From assembly GCF_026151205.1 (NCBI RefSeq), contig NC_087080.1, positions 6,799,096-6,863,095 on the forward strand: a stretch of DNA of 64,000 bases. Direction: 5' to 3'. Positions 1 through 11,798 of this stretch are shown here, piece by piece (the first letter of the stretch is position 1; each line of letters starts with the position of its first letter). The position numbers were made by a program, and so were the translations under genes. This DNA is from Bolinopsis microptera. Its lineage: Eukaryota > Ctenophora > Tentaculata > Lobata > Bolinopsidae. The notes under the pieces were generated by a model. The model worked only from the letters and a program-made list of their open reading frames with translations. It searched no databases and was not told the DNA's origin.

Positions 1-276
1 GGAAAACTTAACTAAGGTATAACTAGCAAAACTGCATGTTTTGTTCTAGAAACACACTTTTTTTCACAGTATGATGATATTTTGTAGACATTTGTGATGA
101 TGTGATGTAACAAATTTTACTTAAATACTTTACTTTTAATAATAATAATAATAATTCTATACAGTTACATAATTGAAACAATTATGGCCCCTTATTGTGG
201 GCAGAGTATGTGTCTTTGTTGAAGTGTCCTGATATAAACTTATCTGAGTGACTGCATTAAAATAATTTAAGGAGAG
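1..276. other. AT-rich non-coding stretch
   Basis: No gene or recognisable element is seen. There is a short AAT microsatellite near 140-155. The last 8 bases (269-276, AAGGAGAG) are the left target-site duplication of the hAT-type element that follows. Confidence 0.5.
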
Positions 277-582
277 CAGTGGCGTAACGTTGCCTGTTGG
301 CCCCCCCCCCCCCCCCCCCCCCCCCCCGCCGGAAAGGCACCCCCCTGTCGGCGCCCCCTCCCCTTTTGGTGCCCCTCCCTAAAATTGAACAAATTAGGTG
401 ATTTTAGAGGATACGCCGGTAAAATCTCTAAAAAAGTGTGTATCTAGAGCAAAACGCGCAGTTTTGCTAGTACTTTAGTTAAGTTTTCGAAATTGACGCA
501 CATTCAAACGACGATTTGGCGCCCCCCTAAGACGGCGCCCCCCTGCACAGCGGGGTCAACGGGGCGCTTCGTTACGCCACTG
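277..582. mobile_element. hAT-type MITE with perfect 8-bp target-site duplication
   Basis: The element starts CAGTGGCGTAACG and ends with the inverted copy CGTTACGCCACTG. It is flanked on both sides by AAGGAGAG (269-276 and 583-590), an exact 8-bp target-site duplication. An 8-bp duplication with CAGNG termini is the known signature of the hAT superfamily. The element is only 306 bp, holds no ORF and contains a long poly-C tract, so it is non-autonomous. A second, left-truncated copy lies at about 37904-38168 in reverse orientation, and a 25-bp terminal fragment lies at 59981-60005. Confidence 0.85.
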
Positions 583-590
583 AAGGAGAG

Positions 591-1240
591 TTCTCTTAAA
601 ACTTTAAGACAATAGGAATAAATACTAGGACCTAGTAACATCAAAACAACTTATTACTTTTACTTTACTTTACTTTTACTTTCAGAGATTCTATTGGCGT
701 ATTGTCTAACATGCAACATTATGCCACTATGATTGTTGATCACGTAAAGTAAAGACTTTTTCACAACAAGATTACAATCCATAGCAGGGGTGTAGGGAGA
801 TGGGGGCAGGGAAGTGACCGCCACCCCTCATCCCCCTCCCCCCCCCCTCGGCTCCCCCCCCCCCCCCCATAAATCTGGGCTAGGGACAAAAAGGGGCCAA
901 GTTTTTTTGGCCTCATTTGACTTGTAGGTTTTGAGTTGGACTCGTCGACGGTCCAATATATGGAACAGATATTTTACGAGTATCACCCGTTAACATTTGA
1001 CCTATCCTATCTACAGTATAGTCTAACTGCACGATCGTTGCCCCTTGCAGTCCAAATCTACATTCCTCATTGCTAAAATTCATTCCTTAGAAAAAACAAC
1101 AGCATATTGCTGGAGTTATCATTTCACATTGCTAGATTTGAATGCTGGAAGCAAATTTTAAATTGTTTCAAACAGTATACACATAATGTCACAATGACCC
1201 TATATAAAAATAACCCTTCAAAAATTCAATATTTTGAAAA
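591..1240. other. non-coding stretch with C-rich low-complexity patch
   Basis: No gene is seen. A G/C-rich low-complexity block at about 785-870 contains two long C runs and resembles the interior of the poly-C MITEs elsewhere in the window, but no terminal repeats could be paired. Confidence 0.4.
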
Positions 1241-1760
1241 TCACCCTTGGCCTTGCGGCTCCAAGTTCAAATCTAAACTGTCTATATTGACAAAGTTCTT
1301 TCTCGCCCCTCTGTCTCCCCGGAGAGAAATAACCGTCGTTCTTAAGATTTCGAAACGAAGGCGCTTCCTAATGTATCCCAAAGCATCTGAGTACCTCTGC
1401 CCTGTGTGGTATTCCATCTTACTAGCCAGCTTCTTTACTAGTCTTTCAGCTTCACCACCCATTCCACCAGACGTTGAGAAAACTAACGGCGTGAAGCTTC
1501 CTTTCTCTACTTCCAGGACCCTTGCATTGTAACACCGTCTTTTCTCATTTTCATGGGACTGGTACATTGCTGGGATCGATTTGCTTGCATTGGAGGGGAC
1601 AGGGGCATGGAATACCCTTACATCAAAAAATGCCCTCTCTGAAGCATTCCAAATCGATCTTGCAGAAATGTCCAGCCTAGCTTGGTCTTATCTATCTCCT
1701 AGGACTGTTCCCTTTGGCAGCTCTAGACCATCAACTGGAAGAAGAACTGGTTCAGTCTGC
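1188..1760 (-). pseudogene. retroelement polyprotein C-terminal fragment
   Basis: Read on the minus strand, about 1685 to 1241 encodes a block with the landmarks FFDVRVFHAPV, then YNARVLEVEKGSFTPLVFS, GGMGGEAERLVKKLAS and YIRKRLRFEILR. I recognise this as the C-terminal domain common to retroelement-derived proteins in marine invertebrate genomes; the clade was not assigned. Upstream (about 1760-1688) a segment ending in LPVDGLELPKGTVLGDR is in another frame, so there is at least one frameshift and the copy is dead. The 3' end of the element (about 1188-1303) recurs at about 3884-4003. Confidence 0.6.
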
Positions 1761-2513
1761 ACATCCTTGCATTTCACAAAGGTGTTTGCAAAGGTGTCTC
1801 TCTGGAAGCAAATTGTCTGAAAATTTTTCGCAAGAATACAATATTGAATATGTATTTTGAGAACTATTATTATTTCGCAAAAGCTGCCTACAGGCCATCT
1901 GGCCCTGATATGCATTTAAAATCATATCATTTGAATCGCTCTTGAAACTGTGTAAGTCAAGAAAACAACAAATTTTTTTCAAGAAAACAACAAATTTTTT
2001 ATTTAAATCAATTATAGCAACAATTTGAAAAACAATAGTGAAACAATTTTTTAGTGAAACAGATTTAACATTTTATCCTTTTTTTTACAATCACAATAAA
2101 ATAATATTTATAAGCCTCCGTTTTGAAAATTCTAAATTTCAATATATCCGCATTTCTATTTAAAGTTCAATTGTATGTATGTAATTCAAAAGCTGGCCGT
2201 CAAAGCCGCGCATTCATGAAAACAGGATTAACTTGTTTTTAGTTATACGACAAATTAAATTTAAAACTATCCGTGGTTTTTAAAATAAATTATAATCTTA
2301 CCTAAGCACTAAGGCTAAATCCAAAGCAGCTGCTTCATAAAAGTTACTTTTAGATCATAATATATCGTCAATTCTAAATATTTACAGTGCAACATTTCAT
2401 TTATCTATAAATATGAAATAGTAAATAAGGATGATAATTAATCACTCTACACTCGACTGTCACGTGACTTTTTCAACCCGTTCTCTCGCTGGCCTTGAAC
2501 GACTATTCGAAAC

Positions 2514-2597
2514 CCTAACCCTCTTATCTGATCCCAACCCTAACCCTAACCCAATCCTTAACAAAAGCATATGCTGAAACCCTAACCCTAACGAGAA
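2514..2597. repeat. interstitial telomere-like CCCTAA repeats
   Basis: Two clusters of degenerate CCCTAA units occur: about 2514-2562, with a run of three near-perfect units, and about 2576-2592, with two. They are separated by unrelated bases. This is the complement of the metazoan telomere repeat TTAGGG. The array is short and interrupted, so it is an interstitial remnant, not a chromosome end. Confidence 0.6.
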
Positions 2598-3883
2598 ATT
2601 AGACTAACTTCCTTATACGGTCATATCACGTGATCGAGACAGTTTTTCGCCTATATCTCGTCAGGGGAGCATTTTAACCCTATGTCATGGGGGGCCCGGT
2701 GATTCGGAATCCAGAATCAGCGTCCGAAAATACATCGATTGAAGTTGGTTTCAACTGTCGGGGGCCTTTTTAGAAGTAAAACAAAATTTTTAAAACAAAA
2801 TTTTTATTTACCACAAAACAATCAATACATATTTAATATTATTATACATTTACAAATAAATCTAAATTTAAATTCAGCTATATACACAATACACAGCCCG
2901 CCGCGCAGACAGCCACACATTGCTGAGAGATTCTCTGGTGCAGTTGTAAGCGCCGCGCGCGTGAGGTTTGTTATCTTACAATTACATGTCACGATATATT
3001 ATTAATTATCAGAGAATTTTAGAAGCAAAATAATAATTGCATATTGGGAAAATTTCGGTCGTTAACGCAGTATAGGGCGTGGACACTGCAATGCTAATAA
3101 CGGAAAATTTTGAGGCACGAGTTTCATTCAGCTACCCAATTTATATGTGACATGTACTGTATTAAATTCAGATAAATGTTAGTAACAATCGACCCCAACA
3201 TTGTGCAACTGTAAACTGCAAAATGTTAACGTCGATTATCATTAAATCACATCTCGCAAGTTACTAATTCTTTGCACTATATATGTTACGTCACTATAGC
3301 ATATGTCATTCATATTGTACGTTATTGGTTATATAAGATAAAAATAAACATTTTATAATTGTTTCAATGTTCAACACTGCTAAAAAACAAATACCTACTT
3401 GCCCATCGATTAAGCAGTCGCCAAAACAAGGCTCAAAGTTAATTTACCTTCACACCTCGTTTTGGAGACTGGAGGATGTCAATAGATAAATAATGGATAA
3501 CATTAATACTGAATATGATGGATAATCAGTAATATCAATAAAATCCACAATCACTAATCATGTTTTCGATGGGCAAGCACTCGCAACTGGATGCTGAAAC
3601 AAACGGCGCAAGTCTTGCACCGTTCATGCAGCATACGTCGCGAGATATCATGAGCTCCGCTAACTCTGCGATTCTAACGGATGAATTAGGCTACCCCGAC
3701 AGAAACACAGGTAACAGGGGGTTGTGGAAGGACACGAACACTGTTCGTTAACTCGTACCCCGGGTACCCCCTATATAGATCTATGTCCCGCATGTCCCGC
3801 ATCGAAGATCGACTGTAGAGTGATTTAGTACGCTCGAGTAAATAAGCGTACTCCAGCCCCTACAAGCATCAATTCTTACAATA

Positions 3884-4003
3884 ATGTCACAATGACCCTA
3901 TATAAAAAGAAAAACTAAACCCTCAAACAACTCAAAGTTTTGAAAATCACCCTTGGCCTTGCGGCTCCAAGTTCAAATCTAAACTGTCTATATTGACAAA
4001 GTT
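3884..4003 (-). repeat. second copy of retroelement 3' end
   Basis: About 115 bp match 1188-1303 closely: the tract after CACAATGACCCTATATAAAAA, the segment CACCCTTGGCCTTGCGGCTC and the ending near TTGACAAAGTTCTTT. The copy keeps only the extreme 3' end (minus strand) of the element at 1.2-1.8 kb, the usual 5'-truncation pattern of target-primed retrotransposition. Confidence 0.65.
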
Positions 4004-4588
4004 CTTTTTTGCATTTTATACTTGTTGCTTTTCAATAAATATCGCGTCAATGTGTACGTCTGAATGTTTATGTTTTGTGTAAACTGAATCCAATTGAGAC
4101 TAGTAACAAGGATAAGGACCCAAGTGCCTGTACGGCTTTTTTGGACCCCTGTACTGTGGACCACTACTCTTGAAATCGCTCTACTACATTGAACATGTTT
4201 ATAACTGTTATATAATATATATAATAACGTCATTTGACAATTATTATCATTAATCTACAATCTAGTCTAAATGTCTTGCTGTGGGGAGGAGTAAACGCTT
4301 CACATTAAAATACTTACAACACAGTGCTGATTTACAATTATCTATATGTTGGTCTTTTCTTATCTCTTAGATTAGCTAACTTATAGAATTGCGCTGCTCA
4401 AGCCACCTTTACCTTATAGCTATACATTTTCTGGAATATTCCGTACATCCCGTACATTAGTGTTACATATTCTTAATAGTGCTTCTATCAACCTTGCTAT
4501 TAATCTACGATCTATCAACGGTTACCTGTTTTGACATTCCATTAATTAGTCAATTTAACTGTCACATTTGAGATTTATCTGTTATCTG

Positions 4589-5838
4589 ATGGGTTCAAAA
4601 TCGATATTCACATTTTCTAAAATTGACGATACTCCTCGTATTGATTCTTACTTTTCTTCTGACAGTGCTTTCTCTCAAAGTGAATCTATTAAACGTGCAC
4701 TAAATTCAAGTGCAAATAGTTCTGATAGTATAACTAGTGAATCTGGCAAAGAACCTCCGGCTAAAATGCCAGTTACTCACAACTTTCAGTCCAGTATTCG
4801 TTTTGATGTTGATAAAGCAAGTGATAACCCGTCCGAACTTACGGATTTAAAATCTCTTATTGTTAGCTTGCACAGTAAATTTGATCAACATCTAAGTGAG
4901 ATTAATCCTCAACTTCAAGATATTAATAAACGTTTATCAGCTCTTGAAGAGCATTCCAATACGAATATTAGTTCTGTAACTCAACTTAGAGAGCGTGTAG
5001 TGCAGATCGAGCAGAGCGAGTCGAACCTTGAACAGAGAGTCAGAGAGCTTGAGTCAGTTGGGAGTGAGGGTAGAGAGGATCGAGAGGAGTGGAAGTGGAG
5101 TCCCACAGGATCTGACCGAGTTTCCGTAAAACTTTTAGGTGATTCCAACTCCTCAGGTAAGATCAAGTTTGGGGACGGCAAAGGAACACTCGGTCCCGCA
5201 CTTCCAGGGTCCAGTGTTCACTGCCCAACACTCTCCAACCTCACTAACCCAGATTCCCAAGAGTTCGAGAACGTTTCAGATGTCGTGATTGCAGTAGGGA
5301 CAAACGACCTCAGACAGCAAGGCAGCAAACCCGAGGAGCTGGTGGAGAACACCTTCACCTACGTTGCAGCTCTGCTGAAGAAACGCCCCGAGATTCACGT
5401 CCTCCTCCCTGGAGTCCTTCCTATCTGCACGCCTGGTAGTGAGACTAACTCAAAAGTTAAGTTATATAATCATTTTATCAAGACTATGTGTAACTCCCAC
5501 ATTCGATTAACCTACATTGATACCAAAGTCTTTATGGCAATGATGGATCTCTGAAAACTGGACTTGCAATGGGTACTGAAGACCCCCTTCATCTAAATAC
5601 CAGTGGTTTAAAGTTGTATTTTAGTAGGATAAAGTATGCTTTACGTGCCCGTCATGACCTCCCAAATTCCAGGAGAGTGAAAAGTAACACGAGCCCTAGA
5701 CCCAGGATTAGAGCAGGAGGAGAAGAGCAGATGGATGCTGAACAAGGATCTCAGAATGACAGAGGTGGAAATAGCTACCACAGAGGACGGGGAGGGGGAA
5801 CTCGCAGAGGACGGAACTCCAACAGAGGAAGAGGATGA
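4589..5838 (+). pseudogene. LINE ORF1: coiled coil plus SGNH esterase, frameshifted
   Basis: Reading starts at ATG 4589 (MGSKSIFTFSK) and is open to a stop at about 5554. Residues ~85-165 are a heptad-rich coiled coil (DINKRLSALEEH, QLRERVVQIEQSE), the trimerisation type of module in LINE ORF1 proteins. An SGNH/GDSL esterase fold follows: block I LLGDSNSSG and block III VIAVGTNDLR. The His-containing block V (EDPLHLNTSG) lies in the next frame after about 5533, where one base appears lost in a T run. The downstream frame continues to 5838 and ends in an RG-rich, RNA-binding-like tail (GGGTRRGRNSNRGRG). Read as one damaged ORF1. Its role would be binding the LINE RNA. Confidence 0.8.
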
Positions 5839-6766
5839 ACGGTATATCTCACTCTATCCCACGGTCAGAGTGTTGTGTTCTAAATTATAAACCACTTTAC
5901 AAAGCTTAATTCTGAGTAGCATCTTCCTTTTCCTAGTACGCAGTGTAACGTTATAATTTTTACTTAATTTAGGAGCTTCTGTCCCCCCACAATTTTTGCG
6001 ATATCTCGTGACTACCTAGTATTAAGGTATTATACTACTCATCGACTGATCGGTATATTTCCAAATCTAATAACTTCATAGCAGTTTACAATGTGCCATT
6101 TATTAGTTTTTTCATCATGTCGTACGACACATTACCCACCTTTATCAGGGTTTATCTTGCCCGCTCACAAACCTCTTCTCTTAGCAGCTTCACTGCACCA
6201 TCTTGCCGGCTCATACACTCGTCACCATGTCCGGGTTCATTCACAGCAGGCACCAGGTTCAGGGGTTGGGCCGGGCTGGTCAGGCGGTGTGGTGTAGGTT
6301 GATGGGGGGGGGTTTGTTGTTGGGTGATGGTGTGTGGGCTTGGGCCAGGTGGTGGCGAGGTCAGGTTCACCTTTCACCTCTCACATCCAGCCACTTGAGC
6401 CTTTCTAGCCAGATTGATTTCCCTCTGACTTCTATATTGGAGAGTATCAGCTTAGAAGCTTATAGTATTAGGGGGACGCCCCATCACGGGATTTCTAGGA
6501 CTTGTTTAAGCGTATAAAATACATTTACTATATGGGCTATAGCAGCGTTATTTCAGCAATTTCTTGTTTAATGATTCATACATCTACTAGTAATAAGATG
6601 TGTGATTGCGTGTGTTTTTATCATTTTGTTTTTTTGTCATTGTACAATAACTACTACGTCATTCTTTGCAATATTGGGAGAAACGGTACTAGACTCAATA
6701 CTAGCTTTACTCGTCACGAACTTAGCGAAAATAACTTTAGAGCGGCGGCTAATTTCAGAATTTACA
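5839..6766 (+). other. LINE inter-ORF spacer
   Basis: Sequence between ORF1 and ORF2. Open reading stretches here have low-complexity, G/T-rich translations and no domain. ORF2 is open upstream to about 6602, but the first in-frame ATG is at 6767. Confidence 0.5.
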
Positions 6767-8853
6767 ATGTCAGAAAATGACAGTGTAGGAGCCAGTCTTA
6801 GGGTAGGTTCTTTCAATTGCAATGGCCTCGGAAACCCCGAGAAACGTAGATCGGTTCTTGGTTGGCTACTAGCTAAACCAGAAGATATTATTATGGTACA
6901 AGAATCTCACTCTGTAGTTGAAACGGAAGACTTCTGGAGGACAATCTGGGGGGGAGATATTTATTTCAATCATGGTACCTCTAAGTCCACTGGGGTTACA
7001 TTCCTGGTCAAACCCAATTCTAATATTAAAATTTGCAGTCACAGGATCATCACACAGGGACGTGTATCACTGTTAGAAATTGAGAAGGATTCCATCAAGT
7101 ATTGCTTGGTAAACGTCTATTGTCCTAATAGCAATGATACTTATGTTGTAGAGAACTTGTTCCTGGAAACTCTAGGACGTACAAGGGATGATTATCGTAT
7201 CTTGGCTGGGGACTGGAATACTATCTTAAATAATAATCTTGATAAATATGGTGGTAATAGTTCCCACAGTAATACTAAGCGTCAGCAATATTTGAACCAG
7301 GTGACCGCTGATCATGGCATCAGTGATATCTTCCGTCTTAGTAGGGGTAATGAGCGTGTTTATACTCACGTAAATAAACAGCACAAAACCCAAACACGCC
7401 TAGATTTCTTCCTTATAGATGATAGTCTGGTTAATTATCCGGTCTGTAACGCAGATATTAGTCATGGTTTTCGATCTGATCACAGCTACATTTCATTATC
7501 TCTACAGGGTTCCCCCATTAAACGTGGAATAGGATATTGGAAACTTAATAATAGCCATCTAAATAATGAGTCGTTTTTGAGTAATGTACGGGAGATTATC
7601 AATGAAACTGCTGACAGTAATTTTGATTCGTACTCGGGACTCTGGGACGTGATTAAAATGAAAATTAAAGATTTTGCGATCAGATTCGGAAAAAAAGAAA
7701 AGAAAGAAAAAGTTGCAAAAAAGAAAAAAATATCCTCTGATATTGAAGAGGTTAAAAAGATAACTGATTTTATGCAGAAAGATGATCTGCGCAAAAAATT
7801 GTATGACTTGGAATCCCAGCTTGATGGTATCATTAAAGCTGAGGTTAACGGGGCCATGACCAGGTCTAGGATTCAGTGGACAGAGGAGGGTGAAAGGTCC
7901 ACCAAATATTTCTTCGGGCTGGAGAAAAGTAGAGCTAAAAAAAAGTCTATTACCAAACTTATTAACAGCGATCAGAGTGTACTACGCACACAGCAGGATA
8001 TTTCTGAGCACGTAGTTAACTTTTATCAGGACATCTTTAGCTCTACGAATCCAAACGAGCATGAAATAACCGATTATATTAATTCCAGTAACCTAGATAC
8101 TATTGATCAGGAGAACGCTGATAGGTTAGATAGGCCAATTTCCCTCCTGGAGATGGATAGTATTATCAGTAAATTTAAGAAAAATAAATCTCCAGGGTGG
8201 GACGGCCTCACTGCTGAATTCTACAAAGTATTCTGGGAGGACATTAAGAATATCCTATTTAACTCCTTTTTAGAGTCGGTTGATAATGGGGTTATGTCAC
8301 CTTCACAACGTCTAGGAATTATAACACTTATCCCGAAACCTAAAACCCCCATTGAGTTAAACTATATAAAGAACTGGCGACCAATCACCCTTTTGAATGT
8401 AGACTATAAGATATTCACTCATATTATAAAAAATAGGATCTTAAGTTCACTTCCAACACTTATTAGTACAGCCCAATCCGGGTTTCAAAAAGGGAAGAGT
8501 ACCAGCGATAATCTGATCTTAATGTATCTAACCTTAGAACATTACCATGAGAACCAAGAGGATACTGGTATGATTATGCAGGTCGACCTCCAACGGGCTT
8601 TCGACTCGGTCGAACATAAGTTTCTTTTCAGTGTCTTGGAAGGTATGGGGTTTGGAAATTATTTAATCAACTTGGTGAGAGTGGCATTTCACGCTGGTAT
8701 GAGTTACGCTAACGTTAACGGACACCTTAGCAGCCCTGTTCACATACTTCGTGGCGTCCATCAGGGGAGCCCCCTTTCCCCAATTCTTTTCCTCCTAGTG
8801 TCCCAGGTACTTAGTAATAAGCTACAGTATAACCCTTATATTAAAGGCCTCTA
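6767..8853 (+). pseudogene. LINE ORF2, N-terminal part: AP endonuclease and RT
   Basis: ATG 6767 (MSENDSVGAS) is chosen because the upstream open stretch lacks an ATG and a domain. Residues ~10-240 are an APE-type endonuclease with FNCNGLGNPEKR, the catalytic-Glu motif VQESHS, GDWNTIL and the terminal SDHSYI. A Lys-rich linker and the LINE motif WTEEGERSTKYFFGLEK follow. RT motifs come next: NWRPITLLNVDYK, SGFQKGKST, the first catalytic Asp in QVDLQRAFDSVEH, and GVHQGSPLSPILF. The frame stops at 8853, just before the FADD motif, because of an insertion. Confidence 0.85.
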
Positions 8854-9050
8854 GCATTTGATTGATTTTGCATTTACATAGGTAAAATGAACTTGTCATG
8901 TCTAATTTTCAATTAAACTAAGCTCAGTTAATGTAAGAGCCGCTTTAGAAAGCACTGGAGTTTATCTCCAGGATTAAATTATATCGAGTTATATGATTTA
9001 GCTATAAGGCGGTTTATAAAAGTTGTATTTATTATTATTTATTATTATTA
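8854..9050. mobile_element. ~200-bp insertion inside LINE RT domain (candidate SINE)
   Basis: RT coding stops after YNPYIKGL and resumes as NGIDILMSLFADDTDLY. The ~200 bp between are AT-rich and non-coding and end in an ATT-type microsatellite (TTATTATTATTTATTATTATTA, about 9030-9050). A short insertion with a simple-repeat tail is typical of a SINE. No clear A/B box or target-site duplication could be identified, so the class is open. Confidence 0.5.
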
Positions 9051-10741
9051 ATGGTATCGACATACTCATGAGTCTGTTTGCTGATGACACGGATCTGTAC
9101 CTGGATCCCTCCCAGGCTTGCGTAGATGCAGTTATCCTAGAGCTCAACCTGTTCGGTCAGCACTCAGGCTGTAAGCCCAACATCAGTAAAACTAAGTGCA
9201 TACCTTTAGGAGCTACCAGAGACAACACTAGTCTTCGAAATTACCTTACCAGTACATACGGGGAAGACATGGTAGCTAACGAGTTTACAGCATTAGGAGT
9301 CAAGTTCGACAACACGTCTAGTGGAGCTGATCTCTGCAAAATGAACTACCACAGTAAACTTAGTAACGCCAGCACCGCTATCAACACCTGGAGTAAGAGA
9401 GACTTAACTCTGATAGGAAAGTGTACAATTATTAAATCTCTTATTCTTTCCCAGTTCACTTACCTTATCATACCACTAGAAACTCCTGATACTAACACCA
9501 TCAGTAAAATAGACACTATGATATTTCACTTCTTGTGGGGTTGTAAGAGGGATAAGTTGAAACGTGATATTGTTACTTCTCTTCGTGAATGTGGGGGTCT
9601 AGGTCTCTTCTATACTAACGATTTTATTATAGGTTTAAAAGTGTCACTTATAGGAAAAGTTATCGATCCTAATTTCCAACATGCCTGGAAAAATATTATC
9701 ATCAATCAGCTTTTACACCCAAATATACCAACTGTGTGTATAGAAAACTGTCTCACATTAAAGAATACTGGTTTTACCTTTAACCTTCTTCGCCATTATA
9801 AGCTTTGGAAGTCTATTTCTTCACAGTCAAGTAAGAGTACAGTCAACCACTGTGTGTGGGGAAGCGACGTAATAACGGACATTGGCTCCAAGCTCTGGAA
9901 CGATATTCTTATTGATAGAAATATCATCTATCTTTCTGATTTCGTTTCAGAGGAAGGTAACCTCTTAAGTTTTCAGCAATTTCTGAGAAAGTGGGGCCAA
10001 ACAAGTAGTATAATCTCTTCGACTCAATATGCGAGTATAAAATTGGGAATACGTCGATTTAATAATACCGATACGTTTACAAGTAACATTACATTTATCG
10101 ATACCCAACTTTCACTTCGCTTTTGGGGAGGTAGGAATACCCCCAACTCTAGAGATACTCCTCTCACTATCAAAGGTAGAAACATTAGAGATACCATGTC
10201 TAAGCGTTTAGATCCCAGCACCCTTCCTCCAATGAGGAACTGGAGTGCTAACCTCTCCTTAACGGATATTGATTGGATTAGTATTTTTACGGATATTTTT
10301 ACTTCTTTCTCAAATAACTTCAAACTTATTCAGTACCAATATAAGCTCCTTCACCGGATTAGTACTTGTCGGTACATGAGATATAAAATGAAGATTGAAA
10401 AAGATAGTCCAAATTGCTCGTTATGTAATCACAACCTCGAAACTATCTCTCACATATTTATTGACTGTCCAGCCACAAGCTCTTTCCTACAGGGAGTAAA
10501 TCTGTTTATTAGATCGAATATTGACGCAAACTATGACGACCCATATCGCCACTATTTGATTTGCTTAAATCACAGAGATAAAAGTGTTAACTTCATAAAT
10601 TCGGTTTGCTGTTGGTTTATTGGAAGGAGTTTCCAGAACAAGGAACCCCTATTCTGGGAGCGATATCTTAAACATCTTAAGCTTTTCTTATTAGGTGAAA
10701 AACCGGATATTATACGGTGTCTTAAAGACGTTATACCTTGA
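9051..10741 (+). pseudogene. LINE ORF2, C-terminal part: RT active site and C-terminal domain
   Basis: The continuation of ORF2 opens with the catalytic LFADDTDLYLD motif and the downstream GCKPNISKTKC motif of L1/Tx1-type RTs. The thumb/connection follows (KRDLTLIGKCTIIKSL, FLWGCKRDKLKRD). A C-terminal Cys/His motif, NCSLCNHNLETISHIFIDC, has spacing C-x2-C-x7-H-x4-C, as in L1-like elements. The frame is intact to the stop at 10741. It has no start of its own and would not be made without the upstream half. Confidence 0.85.
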
Positions 10742-11240
10742 TGACCATTTTATACCCAAAGTTCTGGATCCACTATACACTCTTGTTTATTTATTCTCTC
10801 GAAATTACAGCCGTGCCTTACCTTTACCCTTTATTTCACAAGTTGTAGCCAGTGGAGTTATCTCCACTACTAGTATTGATATAGAGTCATATTTAAAACC
10901 AATAGTATCTCTCCTTTTTCTCTCCATCTTATGTGCATTTTATTACTCTATATCCACTGACTTTATTCGACGTATTATCTAAAAGAATAAAAAAAATTGT
11001 GTGCGTGTGTTTTTATATTTATTTTGCTACGGCGCATGTGAAACCCCAGGGCATCCAGCACCGGAGAAGCTGAAATGACACTCTCTGAACCCTTGGTGCC
11101 GCTCAGATTTTGCCTCTTGGCTGGCAAGCCGAGTCTTGATCGATTAACTCAGCTTCTTCGGTACAACACAGACCGGAGGGTACTATTAGCCGCTTTGCCG
11201 GTGGTATCCTCCTGGTGTCCTGGGGTTTGGCAGGTTCCTC

Positions 11241-11279
<39 letters not shown>

Positions 11280-11300
11280 AAAAAAAAAAAAAAAATACTT
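10742..11300 (+). other. LINE 3' region and A-rich tail
   Basis: About 500 bp of 3' region, ending in a segment that reads like a promoter-proximal or 3' UTR hairpin-rich block (11036-11245), then an A-rich tail interrupted by single T's at about 11246-11295. Confidence 0.6.
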
Positions 11301-11487
11301 ACAACATAAAAAATCTGAAACCATCAACACGGTTAGTAAATATCATAAACAATTTGGTATAAATCTATTTCGTAGTAATAACTTCACTTTTGCTTTATCT
11401 TAATACTATAATAAATTACAGTAGGGTAAGGGTTTCGAGAAAGAAAGATTGGTCCGATTATTAACAAAAGTAAACAAAAGTCCACTT

Positions 11488-11564
11488 TACTGGGCGGCGC
11501 TCAGCCTGTCATTCCGCCGAATCTTTATTATGTTTATGAACATAATAGCCTGGGGTCCCCAGGT
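11488..11564 (+). repeat. short hairpin repeat, copy 1
   Basis: Shares the core CAGCCTGTCATTCCGCCGAA with copies at 11712-11798 and, inverted, at 61504-61588. It holds two inverted repeats: TTATGTT-TATG-AACATAA (about 11527-11544) and the perfect palindrome CCTGGGGTCCCCAGG (about 11549-11563). It is followed at about 11599-11697 by an A-rich tract with interspersed T's, as after a retroposed SINE. Confidence 0.65.
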
Positions 11565-11711
11565 AAAAGTCCACCAGGGACTCTGTGGAGTCGAAAAAGG
11601 TATAAAAAAAAATAAAAAAAAATAAAAAAAATTAAAAAAAAAATAAAAAAAAAAAAATAAAAAAAAAAAAAGAAAAAAAAAAAAAAAAAAAAAAGAAAAA
11701 GGTACACGGCC

Positions 11712-11798
11712 GTTACTGGGCCTACGCCCTACACGCTCAGCCTGTCATTCCGCCGAATCTCTATGTTTATAAACATGATAGCCTGAGGTCCCCAGGTA
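11712..11798 (+). repeat. short hairpin repeat, copy 2
   Basis: Same core as copy 1. The first hairpin is the perfect palindrome ATGTTTATAAACAT; the second is CCTGAGG paired with CCCCAGG. Copies 1 and 2 are in direct orientation, about 220 bp apart, with an A-rich tract between them. Confidence 0.65.

Larger units (their letters stand above)
1761..4560. other. AT-rich intergenic region
   Basis: No convincing gene is seen on either strand; all open stretches are short and of biased composition. It contains the telomere-like patch and the second retroelement tail listed separately. Confidence 0.45.
4560..11300 (+). mobile_element. near full-length L1/Tx1-like LINE, inactivated
   Basis: The element carries ORF1 (4589-5838, broken by a frameshift), a ~0.9-kb inter-ORF region, ORF2 (6767-10741, interrupted by a ~200-bp insertion) and a 3' region ending in an A-rich tail at about 11246-11295. 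The ORF2 RT motifs (NWRPITLLNVDYKI, QSGFQKGKS, VDLQRAFDSVEH, GVHQGSPLSP, LFADDTD) fit the L1/Tx1 branch of non-LTR retrotransposons. An SGNH-esterase ORF1 is better known from CR1/L2-type elements, so the combination deserves checking. The 5' end could not be defined; 4560 is nominal. The 3' end is the poly-A. Confidence 0.85.

Noticed and set aside
2514-2597. A chromosome end
   Set aside because: The CCCTAA units are few, degenerate and internal to unique sequence.
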